64,000 nucleotides of DNA from Trichopria drosophilae. Taxonomy: Eukaryota; Arthropoda; Insecta; Hymenoptera; Diapriidae. The stretch lies in NCBI GenBank assembly GCA_030407085.1, contig JAQOWT010000017.1, positions 1 to 64,000 on the forward strand, written 5' to 3'. The position numbers and the translations under genes are program-made. Every line of letters starts with the position of its first letter. Within the stretch, counting starts at the first letter, position 1. Shown here piece after piece: positions 40,077-52,365 of the stretch. The notes under the pieces are model-generated. The model searched no databases, was not told the DNA's origin, and saw only the letters and a list, made by a program, of their open reading frames with translations.

Positions 40077-43000
40077 TTGCAATTTTATATATAATCAACC
40101 GTTTACCAGTTACTCGCCAATTTCTTGTTAATTTTTTCCCGCATTTTCCCGATTACCAACATTTTTACGTTAAATATAGGAAGACCGTGACGAGATACGC
40201 GAAAATGTCAGGAGATAAAAAATGCTTATCTCGACGAAATCTGAACGAATATAGAAATAAATTTTTCAAAAATTTGCACATTGGACAATTTTGCAAATAT
40301 TTCCGCGAATATCGCCCTTTCGACCATAACAATATACGCATCATTCTTGGAATTGAATATGATTACGTTTATATTCTTTGCAATTTTTTGATATAATCAA
40401 CCGTTTACCAGTTACTCGCCAATTTCTTGTTAATTTTTTCCCGCATTTTCCCGATTACCAACATTTTTACGTTAAATATAGAAAGACCGTGACGAGATAC
40501 GCGAAAAAGTCAGAAGATAAAAAATGCTTATCTCGACGAAATCTGAACGAATATAGAAAGAAATTTGCAAAAATTTGCACATAGGTCAATTTTGCAAATA
40601 TTTCCGCGAATATTGCCCTTACGACCATAAAAATATACGCATCATTCTTGGAATTGAATATGATTACGTTTATATTGTTTGCAATTTTATATATAATCAA
40701 CCGTTTACCAGTTACTCGCCAATTTCTTGTTAATTTTTTCCCGCATTTTCCCGATTACCAACATTTTTACGTTAAATATAGGAAGACCGTGACGAGATAC
40801 GCGAAAAAGTCAGGAGATAAAAAATGCTTATCTCGACGAAATCTGAACGAATATAGAAATAAATTTTTCAAAAATTTGCACATTGGACAATTTTGCAAAT
40901 ATTTCCGCGAATATCGCCCTTTTGACCATAACAATATACGCATCATTCTTGGAAATGAATATGATTACGTTTATATTCTTTGCAATTTTTTGATATAATC
41001 AACCGTTTACCAGTTACTCGCCAATTTCTTGTTAATTTTTTCCCGCATTTTCCCGATTACCAACATCTTTACGTTAAATATAGAAAGACCGTGACGAGAT
41101 ACGCGAAAATGTCAGGAGATAAAAAATGCTTATCTCGACGAAATCTGAACGAATATAGAAAGAAATTTGCAAAAATTTGCACATAGGTCAATTTTGCACA
41201 TATTTCCGCGAATATCGCCCTTTCGACCATAAAAATATACGCATTATTCTTGGAATTGAATATGATTACGTTTATATTCTTTGCAATTTTTTGATATAAT
41301 CAACCGTTTACCAGTTACTCGCCAATTTCTTGTTAATTTTTTCCCGCATTTTCCCGATTACCAATATTTTTACGTTAAATATAGAAAGACCGTGACGAGA
41401 TACGCGAAAATGTCAGGAGATAAAAAATGCTTAGCTCGACGAAATCTGAACGAATATAGAAAGAAATTTGCACATAGGTCAATTTTGCACATATTTCCGC
41501 GAATATTGCCCTTTCGACCATAAAAATATACGCATCATTCTTGGAATTCAATATGAAAACGTTTATATTCTTTGCATTTTTTTGATATAATCAACCGTTT
41601 ACCAGTTACTCGCCAATTTCTTGTTAATTTTTTCCCGCGTTTTCTCAATTACCAACACTTTTACGTTAAATATAGGAAGACCGAGAAGAGATACAAGAAA
41701 ATGTCAAGAGATAAAAAATACTTATCTCGACGAGATCTCAATGAATATTCAAAGAAATTTTTCAAAAATTTGCACATTGGGCAATTTTGCAAATATTTCC
41801 GCGAATATCGCCCTTTCGACCATAACAATATACGCATCATTCTTGGAATTGAATATGATTACGTTTATATTCTATGCAATTTTTTGATATAATCAACCGT
41901 TTACCAGTTACTCGCCAATTTCTTGTCAATTTTTTCCCGCATTTTCCCGATTACCAACATTTTTACGTTAAATATAGAAAGACCGTGACGAGATTCGCGA
42001 AAAAGTCATGAGATAAAAAATGCTTATCTCGACGAAATCTGAACGAATATAGAAAGAACTTTGCAAAAATTTGCACATAGGTCAATTTTGCAAATATTTC
42101 CGCGAATATTGCCCTTTCGACCATAAAAATATACGCATCATTCTTGGAATTGAATATGATTACGTTTATATTCTTTGCAATTTTATATATAATCAACCGT
42201 TTACCAGTTACTCGCCAATTTCTTGTTAATTTTTTCCCGCATTTTCCCGATTACCAACATTTTTACGTTAAATATAGAAAGACCGTGACGAGATACGCGA
42301 AAATGTCAGGAGATAAAAAATGCTTATCTCGACGAAATCTGAACGAATATAGAAAGAAATTTGCAAAAATTTGCACATAGGTCAATTTTGCACATATTTC
42401 CGCGAATATCGCCCTTTCGACCATAAAAATATACGCATTATTCTTGGAATTGAATAAGATTACGTTTATATTCTTTGCAATTTTTTGATATAATCAACCG
42501 TTTACCAGTTACTCGCCAATTTCTTGTTAATTTTTTCCCGCATTTTCCCGATTACCAATATTTTTACGTTAAATATAGAAAGACCGTGACGAGATACGCG
42601 AAAATGTCAGGAGATAAAAAATGCTTATCTCGACGAAATCTGAACGAATATAGAAAGAAATTTGCAAAAATTTGCACATAGGTCAATTTTGCAAATATTT
42701 CCGCGAATATTGCCCTTTCGACCTTAAAAATATACGCATCATTCTTGGAATTGAATATGATTACGTTTATATTCTTTGCAATTTTTTGATATAATCAACC
42801 GTTTACCAGTTACTCGCCAATTTCTTGTTAATTTTTTCCCGCATTTTCCCGATTACCAACATTTTTACGTTAAATATAGGAAGACCGTGACGAGATACGC
42901 GAAAATGTCAGGAGATAAAAAATGCTTATCTCGACGAAATCTGAACGAATATAGAAATAAATTTTTCAAAAATTTGCACATTGGACAATTTTGCAAATAT

Positions 43001-44222
43001 TTCCGCGAATATCGCCCTTTCGACCATAACAATATACGCATCATTCTTGGAATTGAATATGATTACGTTTATATTCTTTGCAATTTTTTGATATAATCAA
43101 CCGTTTACCAGTTACTCGCCAATTTCTTGTTAATTTTTTCCCGCATTTTCCCGATTACCAACATTTTTACGTTAAATATAGAAAGACCGTGACGAGATAC
43201 GCGAAAATGTCAGGAGATAAAAAATGCTTATCTCGACGAAATCTGAACGAATATAGAAAGAAATTTGCACATAGGTCAATTTTGCACATATTTCCGCGAA
43301 TATTGCCCTTTCGACCATAAAAATATACGCATCATTCTTGGAATTCAATATGAAAACGTTTATATTCTTTGCATTTTTTTGATATAATCAACCGTTTACC
43401 AGTTACTCGCCAATTTCTTGTCAATTTTTTCCCGCATTTTCCCGATTACCAACATTTTTACGTTAAATATAGAAAGACCGTGACGAGATTCGCGAAAAAG
43501 TCAGAAGATAAAAAATGCTTATCTCGACGAAATCTGAACGAATATAGAAAGAAATTTGCAAAAATTTGCACATTGGACAATTTTGCAAATATTTCCGCGA
43601 ATATCGCCCTTTCGACCATAACAATATACGCATCATTCTTGGAATTGAATATGATTACGTTTATATTCTTTGCAATTTTTTGATATAATTAACCGTTTAC
43701 CAGTTACTCGCCAATTTCTTGTCAATTTTTTCCCGCATTTTCCCGATTACCAACATTTTTACGTTAAATATAGAAAGACCGTGACGAGATTCGCGAAAAG
43801 GTCATGAGATAAAAAATGCTTATCTCGACGAAGTCTGAACGAATATAGAAAGAAATTTGCAAAAATTTGCACATAGGTCAATTTTGCAAATATTTCCGCG
43901 AATATTGCCCTTTCGACCATAAAAATATACGCATCATTCTTGGAATTGAATATGATTACGTTTATATTCTTTGCAATTTTTTGATATAATCAACCGTTTA
44001 CCAGTTACTCGCCAATTTCTTGTTAATTTTTTCCCGCATTTTCCCGATTACCAACATTTTTACGTTAAATATAGAAAGACCGTGACGAGATACGCGAAAA
44101 TGTCAGGAGATAAAAAATGCTTATCTCGACGAAATCTGAACGAATATAGAAAGAAATTTGGAAAAATTTGCACATAGGTCAATTTTGCACATATTTCCGC
44201 GAATATTGCCCTTTCGACCATA

Positions 44223-44291
44223 ATAATTTATGCAGCTTTCGTGGCCTTCAATATCAACACTTTTATCTTCTTTGCATTTTTTTGATACTAT
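44223..44291 (+). repeat. Diverged patch at a unit end
   Basis: 'taatttatgcagctttcg', 'tggccttcaatatcaacac' and 'ttttatcttctttgc' replace the usual end of a tail 2 unit, and 'gatactatcaacc' begins the next unit. Spacing to neighbouring units remains 301 bp. Confidence 0.75.
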
Positions 44292-45175
44292 CAACCGTTT
44301 ACCAGTTACTCGCCAATTTCTTGTTAATTTTTCCCCGCGTTTTCTCGATTACCAACATTTTTACGTTAAATATAGAAAGACCGTGACGAGATTCGCGAAA
44401 AAGTCAGAAGATAAAAAATGCTTATCTCGACGAAATCTGAACGAATATAGAAAGAAATTTGCAAAAATTTGCACATAGGTCAATTTTGCAAATATTTCCG
44501 CGAATATTGCCCTTTCGACCTTAAAAATATACGCATCATTCTTGGAATTGAATATGATTACGTTTATATTCTTTGCAATTTTTTGATATAATCAACCGTT
44601 TACCAGTTACTCGCCAATTTCTTGTTAATTTTTTCCCGCATTTTCCCGATTACCAACATTTTTACGTTAAATATAGGAAGACCGTGACGAGATACGCGAA
44701 AATGTCAGGAGATAAAAAATGCTTATCTCGACGAAATCTGAACGAATATAGAAATAAATTTTTCAAAAATTTGCACATTGGACAATTTTGCAAATATTTC
44801 CGCGAATATCGCCCTTTCGACCATAACAATATACGCATCATTCTTGGAATTGAATATGATTACGTTTATATTCTATGCAATTTTTTGATATAATCAACCG
44901 TTTACCAGTTACTCGCCAATTTCTTGTCAATTTTTTCCCGCATTTTCCCGATTACCAACATTTTTACGTTAAATATAGAAAGACCGTGACGAGATACGCG
45001 AAAATGTCAGGAGATAAAAAATGCTTATCTCGACGAAATCTGAACGAATATAGAAAGAAATTTGCAAAAATTTGCACATAGGTCAATTTTGCACATATTT
45101 CCGCGAATATCGCCCTTTCGACCATAAAAATATACGCATTATTCTTGGAATTGAATATGATTACGTTTATATTCT

Positions 45176-46369
45176 TTGCAATTTTTTGATATAATCAACC
45201 GTTTACCAGTTACTCGCCAATTTCTTGTTAATTTTTTCCCGCATTTTCCCGATTACCAACATCTTTACGTTAAATATAGAAAGACCGTGACGAGATACGC
45301 GAAAATGTCAGGAGATAAAAAATGCTTAGCTCGACGAAATCTGAACGAATATAGAAAGAAATTTGCACATAGGTCAATTTTGCACATATTTCCGCGAATA
45401 TTGCCCTTTCGACCATAAAAATATACGCATCATTCTTGGAATTCAATATGAAAACGTTTATATTCTTTGCATTTTTTTGATATAATCAACCGTTTACCAG
45501 TTACTCGCCAATTTCTTGTTAATTTTTTCCCGCGTTTTCTCAATTACCAACACTTTTACGTTAAATATAGGAAGACCGAGAAGAGATACAAGAAAATGTC
45601 AAGAGATAAAAAATACTTATCTCGACGAGATCTCAATGAATATTCAAAGAAATTTTTCAAAAATTTGCACATTGGGCAATTTTGCAAATATTTCCGCGAA
45701 TATCGCCCTTTCGACCATAACAATATACGCATCATTCTTGGAATTGAATATGATTACGTTTATATTCTATGCAATTTTTTGATATAATCAACCGTTTACC
45801 AGTTACTCGCCAATTTCTTGTCAATTTTTTCCCGCATTTTCCCGATTACCAACATTTTTACGTTAAATATAGAAAGACCGTGACGAGATTCGCGAAAAAG
45901 TCATGAGATAAAAAATGCTTATCTCGACGAAATCTGAACGAATATAGAAAGAACTTTGCAAAAATTTGCACATAGGTCAATTTTGCAAATATTTCCGCGA
46001 ATATTGCCCTTTCGACCATAAAAATATACGCATCATTCTTGGAATTGAATATGATTACGTTTATATTCTTTGCAATTTTATATATAATCAACCGTTTACC
46101 AGTTACTCGCCAATTTCTTGTTAATTTTTTCCCGCATTTTCCCGATTACCAACATTTTTACGTTAAATATAGAAAGACCGTGACGAGATACGCGAAAATG
46201 TCAGGAGATAAAAAATGCTTATCTCGACGAAATCTGAACGAATATAGAAAGAAATTTGCAAAAATTTGCACATAGGTCAATTTTGCACATATTTCCGCGA
46301 ATATCGCCCTTTCGACCATAAAAATATACGCATCATTCTTGGAATTGAATATGATTACGTTTATATTCT
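45176..46369 (+). repeat. Segmental duplication (pairs with 41281-42474)
   Basis: S, B2, AF and A ('ttttatatata') units match at a 3895 bp offset. Both copies share the private changes 'cttagctcg' in the S unit and 'gaactttgc' in the AF unit. They part after the fourth unit, where the next unit carries 'accaatattt' at 42475 but 'aattttgtcccgc' at 46370. Confidence 0.8.
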
Positions 46370-47406
46370 TTGCAATTTTTTGATATAATCAACCGTTTAC
46401 CAGTTACTCGCCAATTTCTTGTTAATTTTGTCCCGCATTTTCCCGATTACCAACATTTTTACGTTAAATATAGAAAGACCGTGACGAGATACGCGAAAAT
46501 GTCAGAAGATAAAAAATGCTTATCTCGACGAAATCTGAACGAATATAGAAAGAAATTGCAAAAATTTGCACATAGGTCAATTTTGCAAATATTTCCGCGA
46601 ATATTGCCCTTTCGACCATAACAATATACGTATCATTCTTGGAATTGAATATGATTACGTTTATATTCTTTGCAATTTTTTGATATAATCAACCGTTTAC
46701 CAGTTACTCGCCAATTTCTTGTTAATTTTTTCCCGCATTTTCCCGATTACCAATTTTTTTTCGTTAAATATAGAAAGACCGTGACGAGATACGCGAAAAT
46801 GTCAGGAGATAAAAAATGCTTATCTCGACGAAATCTGAACGAATATAGAAATAAATTTTTCAAAAATTTGCACATTGGACAATTTTGCAAATATTTCCGC
46901 GAATATCGCCCTTTCGACCATAACAATATACGCATCATTCTTGGAATTGAATATGATTACGTTTATATTCTTTGCAATTTTTTGATATAATCAACCGTTT
47001 ACCAGTTACTCGCCAATTTCTTGTTAATTTTTTCCCGCATTTTCCCGATTACCAATATTTTTACGTTAAATATAGAAAGACCGTGACGAGATACGCGAAA
47101 ATGTCAGGAGATAAATATGCTTATCTCGACGAAATCTGAACGAATATAGTAAGAAATTTGCACATAGGTCAATTTTGCACATATTTCCGCGAATATTGCC
47201 CTTTCGACCATAAAAATATACGCATCATTCTTGGAATTCAATATGAAAACGTTTATATTCTTTGCAATTTTTTGATATAATCAACCGTTTACCAGTTACT
47301 CGCCAATTTCTTGTTAATTTTTTCCCGCATTTTCCCGATTACCAACATTTTTACGTTAAATATAGAAAGACCGTGACGAGATACGCGAAAATGTCAGGAG
47401 ATAAAA

Positions 47407-47481
47407 ATTCTTTACCCGACGGAAAGTGAACGGATTTAGAAAAAAGTTTGGATCAAGGTGCACATAGGACAATTTTAAAAA
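47407..47481 (+). repeat. Diverged patch in unit 47262
   Basis: 'aaattctttacccgacgg', 'aaagtgaacggatttag' and 'aagtttggatcaaggtgc' replace the stem-loop and the downstream 'cgaatatagaaag' region. The unit is 300 bp. Confidence 0.75.
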
Positions 47482-50400
47482 TATTTCCGCGAATATTGCC
47501 CTTTCGACCATTAAAATATACGCAGCATTCTTGGAATTGAATATGATTACGTTTATATTCTTTGCAATTTTTTGATATAATCAACCGTTTACCAGTTACT
47601 CGCCAATTTCTTGTCAATTTTTTCCCGCATTTTCCCGATTACCAACATTTTTACGTTAAATATAGAAAGACCGTGACGAGATTCGCGAAAAAGTCATGAG
47701 ATAAAAAATGCTTATCTCGACGAAATCTGAACGAATATAGAAAGAAATTTGCAAAAATTTGCACATAGGACAATTTTGCAAATATTTCCGCGAATATTGC
47801 CCTTTCGACCATAAAAATATACGCATCATTCTTGGAATTGAATATGATTACGTTTATATTCTTTGCAATTTTTTGATATAATCAACCGTTTACCAGTTAC
47901 TCGCCAATTTCTTGTTAATTTTTCCCCGCGTTTTCTCGATTACCAACACTTTTACGTTAAATATAGAAAGACCGAGACGAGATACAAGAAAATGTCAAGA
48001 GATAAAAAATACTTATCTCGACGAGATCTGAATGAATATTCAAAGAAATTTTTCAAAATTTGCAAATTGGGCAATTTTGCAAATATTTCCGCGAATATCG
48101 CCCTTTCGACCATAACAATATACGCATCATTCTTGGAATTGAATATGATTACGTTTATATTCTTTGCAATTTTTTGATATAATCAACCGTTTACCAGTTA
48201 CTCGCCAATTTCTTGTTAATTTTTTCCCGCGTTTTCTCAATTACCAACACTTTTACGTTAAATATAGGAAGACCGAGAAGAGATACAAGAAAATGTCAAG
48301 AGATAAAAAATACTTATCTCGACGAGATCTCAATGAATATTCAAAGAAATTTTTCAAAAATTTGCACATTGGGCAATTTTGCAAATATTTCCGCGAATAT
48401 CGCCCTTTCGACCATAACAATATACGCATCATTCTTGGAATTGAATATGATTACGTTTATATTCTATGCAATTTTTTGATATAATCAACCGTTTACCAGT
48501 TACTCGCCAATTTCTTGTCAATTTTTTCCCGCATTTTCCCGATTACCAACATTTTTACGTTAAATATAGAAAGACCGTGACAAGATTCGCGAAAAAGTCA
48601 GGAGATAAAAAATGCTTATCTCGTCGAAATCTGAACGAATATAGAAAGAAATTTGCAAAAATTTGCACATAGGTCAATTTTGCACATATTTCCGCGAATA
48701 TCGCCCTTTCGACCATAAAAATATACGCATTATTCTTGGAATTGAATAAGATTACGTTTATATTCTTTGCAATTTTTTGATATAATCAACCGTTTACCAG
48801 TTACTCGCCAATTTCTTGTTAATTTTTTCCCGCATTTTCCCGATTACCAATATTTTTACGTTAAATATAGAAAGACCGTGACGAGATACGCGAAAATGTC
48901 AGGAGATAAAAAATGCTTATCTCGACGAAATCTGAACGAATATAGAAAGAAATTTGCACATAGGTCAATTTTGCACATATTTCCGCGAATATTGCCCTTT
49001 CGACCATAAAAATATACGCATCATTCTTGGAATTCAATATGAAAACGTTTATATTCTTTGCATTTTTTTGATATAATCAACCGTTTACCAGTTACTCGCC
49101 AATTTCTTGTTAATTTTTTCCCGCATTTTCCCGATTACCAACATTTTTACGTTAAATATAGGAAGACCGTGACGAGATACGCGAAAATGTCAGGAGATAA
49201 AAAATGCTTATCTCGACGAAATCTGAACGAATATAGAAATAAATTTTTCAAAAATTTGCACATTGGACAATTTTGCAAATATTTCCGCGAATATCGCCCT
49301 TTCGACCATAAAAATATACGCATCATTCTTGGAATTCAATATGATTACGTTTATATTCTTTGCAATTTTTTGATATAATCAACCGTTTACCAGTTACTCG
49401 CCAATTTCTTGTTAATTTTTTCCCGCATTTTCCCGATTACCAACATTTTTACGTTAAATATAGAAAGACCGTGACGAGATTCGCGAAAATGTCAGAAGAT
49501 AAAAAATGCTTATCTCGACGAAATCTGAACGAATATAGAAAGAAATTTGCAAAAATTTGCACATAGGTCAATTTTGCAAATATTTCCGCGAATATTGCCC
49601 TTTCGACCATAAAAATATACGCATCATTCTTGGAATTGAATATGATTACGTTTATATTCTTTGCAATTTTTTGATATAATCAACCGTTTACCAGTTACTC
49701 GCCAATTTCTTGTTAATTTTTTCCCGCATTTTCCCGATTACCAACATTTTTACGTTAAATATAGAAAGACCGTGACGAGATACGCGAAAATGTCAGGAGA
49801 TAAAAAATGCTTATCTCGACGAAATCTGAACGAATATAGAAAGAAATTTGGAAAAATTTGCACATAGGTCAATTTTGCACATATTTCCGCGAATATTGCC
49901 CTTTCGACCATAAAAATATACGCATCATTCTTGGAATTCAATATGAAAACGTTTATATTCTTTGCATTTTTTTGATATAATCAACCGTTTCCCAGTTACT
50001 CGCCAATTTCTTGTTAATTTTTCCCCGCGTTTTCTCGATTACCAACACTTTTACGTTAAATATAGAAAGACCGAGACGAGATACAAGAAAATGTCAAGAG
50101 ATAAAAAATACTTATCTCGACGAGATCTGAATGAATATTCAAAGAAATTTTTCAAAAATTTGCACATTGGGCAATTTTGCAAATATTTCCGCGAATATCG
50201 CCCTTTCGACCATAACAATATACGCATCATTCTTGGAATTGAATATGATTACGTTTATATTCTATGCAATTTTTTGATATAATCAACCGTTTACCAGTTA
50301 CTCGCCAATTTCTTGTCAATTTTTTCCCGCATTTTCCCGATTACCAACATTTTTACGTTAAATATAGAAAGACCGTGACGAGATTCGCGAAAAAGTCATG

Positions 50401-52299
50401 AGATAAAAAATGCTTATCTCGACGAAATCTGAACGAATATAGAAAGAACTTTGCAAAAATTTGCACATAGGTCAATTTTGCAAATATTTCCGCGAATATT
50501 GCCCTTTCGACCATAAAAATATACGCATCATTCTTGGAATTGAATATGATTACGTTTATATTCTTTGCAATTTTTTGATATAATCAACCGTTTACCAGTT
50601 ACTCGCCAATTTCTTGTTAATTTTTTCCCGCATTTTCCCGATTACCAACATTTTTACGTTAAATATAGAAAGACCGTGACGAGATACGCGAAAATGTCAG
50701 GAGATAAAAAATGCTTATCTCGACGAAATCTGAACGAATATAGAAAGAAATTTGCAAAAATTTGCACATAGGTCAATTTTGCAAATATTTCCGCGAATAT
50801 TGCCCTTTCGACCATAAAAATATACGCATCATTCTTGGAATTGAATATGATTACGTTTATATTCTTTGCAATTTTTTGATATAATCAACCGTTTACCAGT
50901 TACTCGCCAATTTCTTGTTAATTTTTTCCCGCATTTTCCCGATTACCAACATTTTTACGTTAAATATAGAAAGACCGTGACGAGATACGCGAAAATGTCA
51001 GGAGATAAAAAATGCTTATCTCGACGAAATCTGAACGAATATAGAAAGAAATTTGCAAAAATTTGCACATTGGGCAATTTTGCAAATATTTCCGCGAATA
51101 TCGCCCTTTCGACCATAACAATATACGCATCATTCTTGGAATTGAATATGATTACGTTTATATTCTTTGCAATTTTTTGATATAATCAACCGTTTACCAG
51201 TTACTCGCCAATTTCTTGTTAATTTTTTCCCGCATTTTCCCGATTACCAACATTTTTACGTTAAATATAGAAAGACCGTGACGAGATACGCGAAAATGTC
51301 AGGAGATAAAAAATGCTTATCTCGACGAGATCTGAACGAATATGGAAAGAAATTTGCAAAAATTTGCACATTGGTGAATTTTGCAAATATTTCCGCGAAT
51401 ATTGCTCTTTCGACCGTAAAAATATATGTATCATTTTTGGAATTGAATATGATTACGTTTATATTCTTTGCATTTTTTTGATATAATCAACCGTTTCCCA
51501 GTTACTCGCCAATTTCTTGTTAATTTTTCCCCGCGTTTTCTCGATTACCAACACTTTTACGTTAAATATAGAAAGACCGAGACGAGATACAAGAAAATGT
51601 CAAGAGATAAAAAATACTTATCTCGACGAGATCTGAATGAATATTCAAAGAAATTTTTCAAAAATTTGCACATTGGGCAATTTTGCAAATATTTCCGCGA
51701 ATATCGCCCTTTCGACCATAACAATATACGCATCATTCTTGGAATTGAATATGATTACGTTTATATTCTTTGCAATTTTTTGATATAATCAACCGTTTAC
51801 CAGTTACTCGCCAATTTCTTGTTAATTTTTTCCCGCATTTTCTCGATTACCAACACTTTTACGTTAAATATAGAAAGACCGAGACGAGATACAAGAAAAT
51901 GTCAAGAGATAAAAAATGCTTATCTCGACGAAATCTGAACGAATATAGAAATAAATTTGCAAAAATTTGCACATTGGGCAATTTTGCAAATATTTCCGCG
52001 AATATCGCCCTTTCGACCATAACAATATACGCATCATTCTTGGAATTGAATATGATTACGTTTATATTCTTTGCAATTTTTTGATATAATCAACCGTTTA
52101 CCAGTTACTCGCCAATTTCTTGTTAATTTTTTCCCGCATTTTCCCGATTACCAACATTTTTACGTTAAATATAGAAAGACCGTGACGAGATACGCGAAAA
52201 TGTCAGGAGATAAAAAATGCTTATCTCGACGAAATCTGAACGAATATAGAAAGAAATTTGCAAAAATTTGCACATAGGTCAATTTTGCACATATTTCCG

Positions 52300-52365
52300 T
52301 TAATATCGATACTGCGACCATCGAGATATACGCTCTTTTCTTACAATTCGCTATTCTTATCTTTA
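52300..52365 (+). repeat. Diverged patch at a unit end
   Basis: 'gttaatatcgatactgcg', 'accatcgagatatacgctc' and 'cttacaattcgctattc' replace 'gcgaatattgccctttcg' and the usual end. The next unit starts normally with a 'ctatgcaa' end marker. Confidence 0.75.

Larger units (their letters stand above)
31035..41280 (+). repeat. Array segment 7: B1-B2-AF-rich domain without S units
   Basis: Unit map: 31035 B1, 31336 B2, 31638 AF, 31939 G, 32240 B1, 32541 A, 32842 AB, 33144 AF, 33445 B1, 33746 B2-like ('gagacgag'), 34048 AF, 34349 patch unit, 34651 A, 34952 B1, 35254 B, 35556 G, 35857 B with a patch, 36159 A, 36460 AB, 36762 B, 37064 AF, 37365 G, 37666 B, 37968 A, 38269 AB, 38571 AF, 38872 A, 39173 B1, 39474 B2, 39776 AF, about 40077 AB ('ttttatatata'), 40378 A, about 40679 AB ('ttttatatata'), 40980 A. 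No 291 bp unit lies between 30134 and 41280. Confidence 0.65.
41281..49961 (+). repeat. Array segment 8: S units every 6-7 units
   Basis: Unit map: 41281 S, 41572 B2, about 41874 AF, about 42175 A ('ttttatatata'), 42475 A, 42776 AB, 43078 S, 43369 AF, about 43671 AF, 43971 G with patch, about 44272 B/AF, 44573 AB, 44875 A, 45176 S, 45467 B2, about 45769 AF, about 46070 A, 46370 A of 300 bp, 46670 AB, 46972 S of 290 bp, 47262 patch unit, 47562 AF, 47863 B1, 48164 B2, 48466 AF, 48767 S, 49058 AB, 49360 AF-like, 49661 G. S units at 41281, 43078, 45176, 46972 and 48767 are spaced 1797, 2098, 1796 and 1795 bp. Confidence 0.65.
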
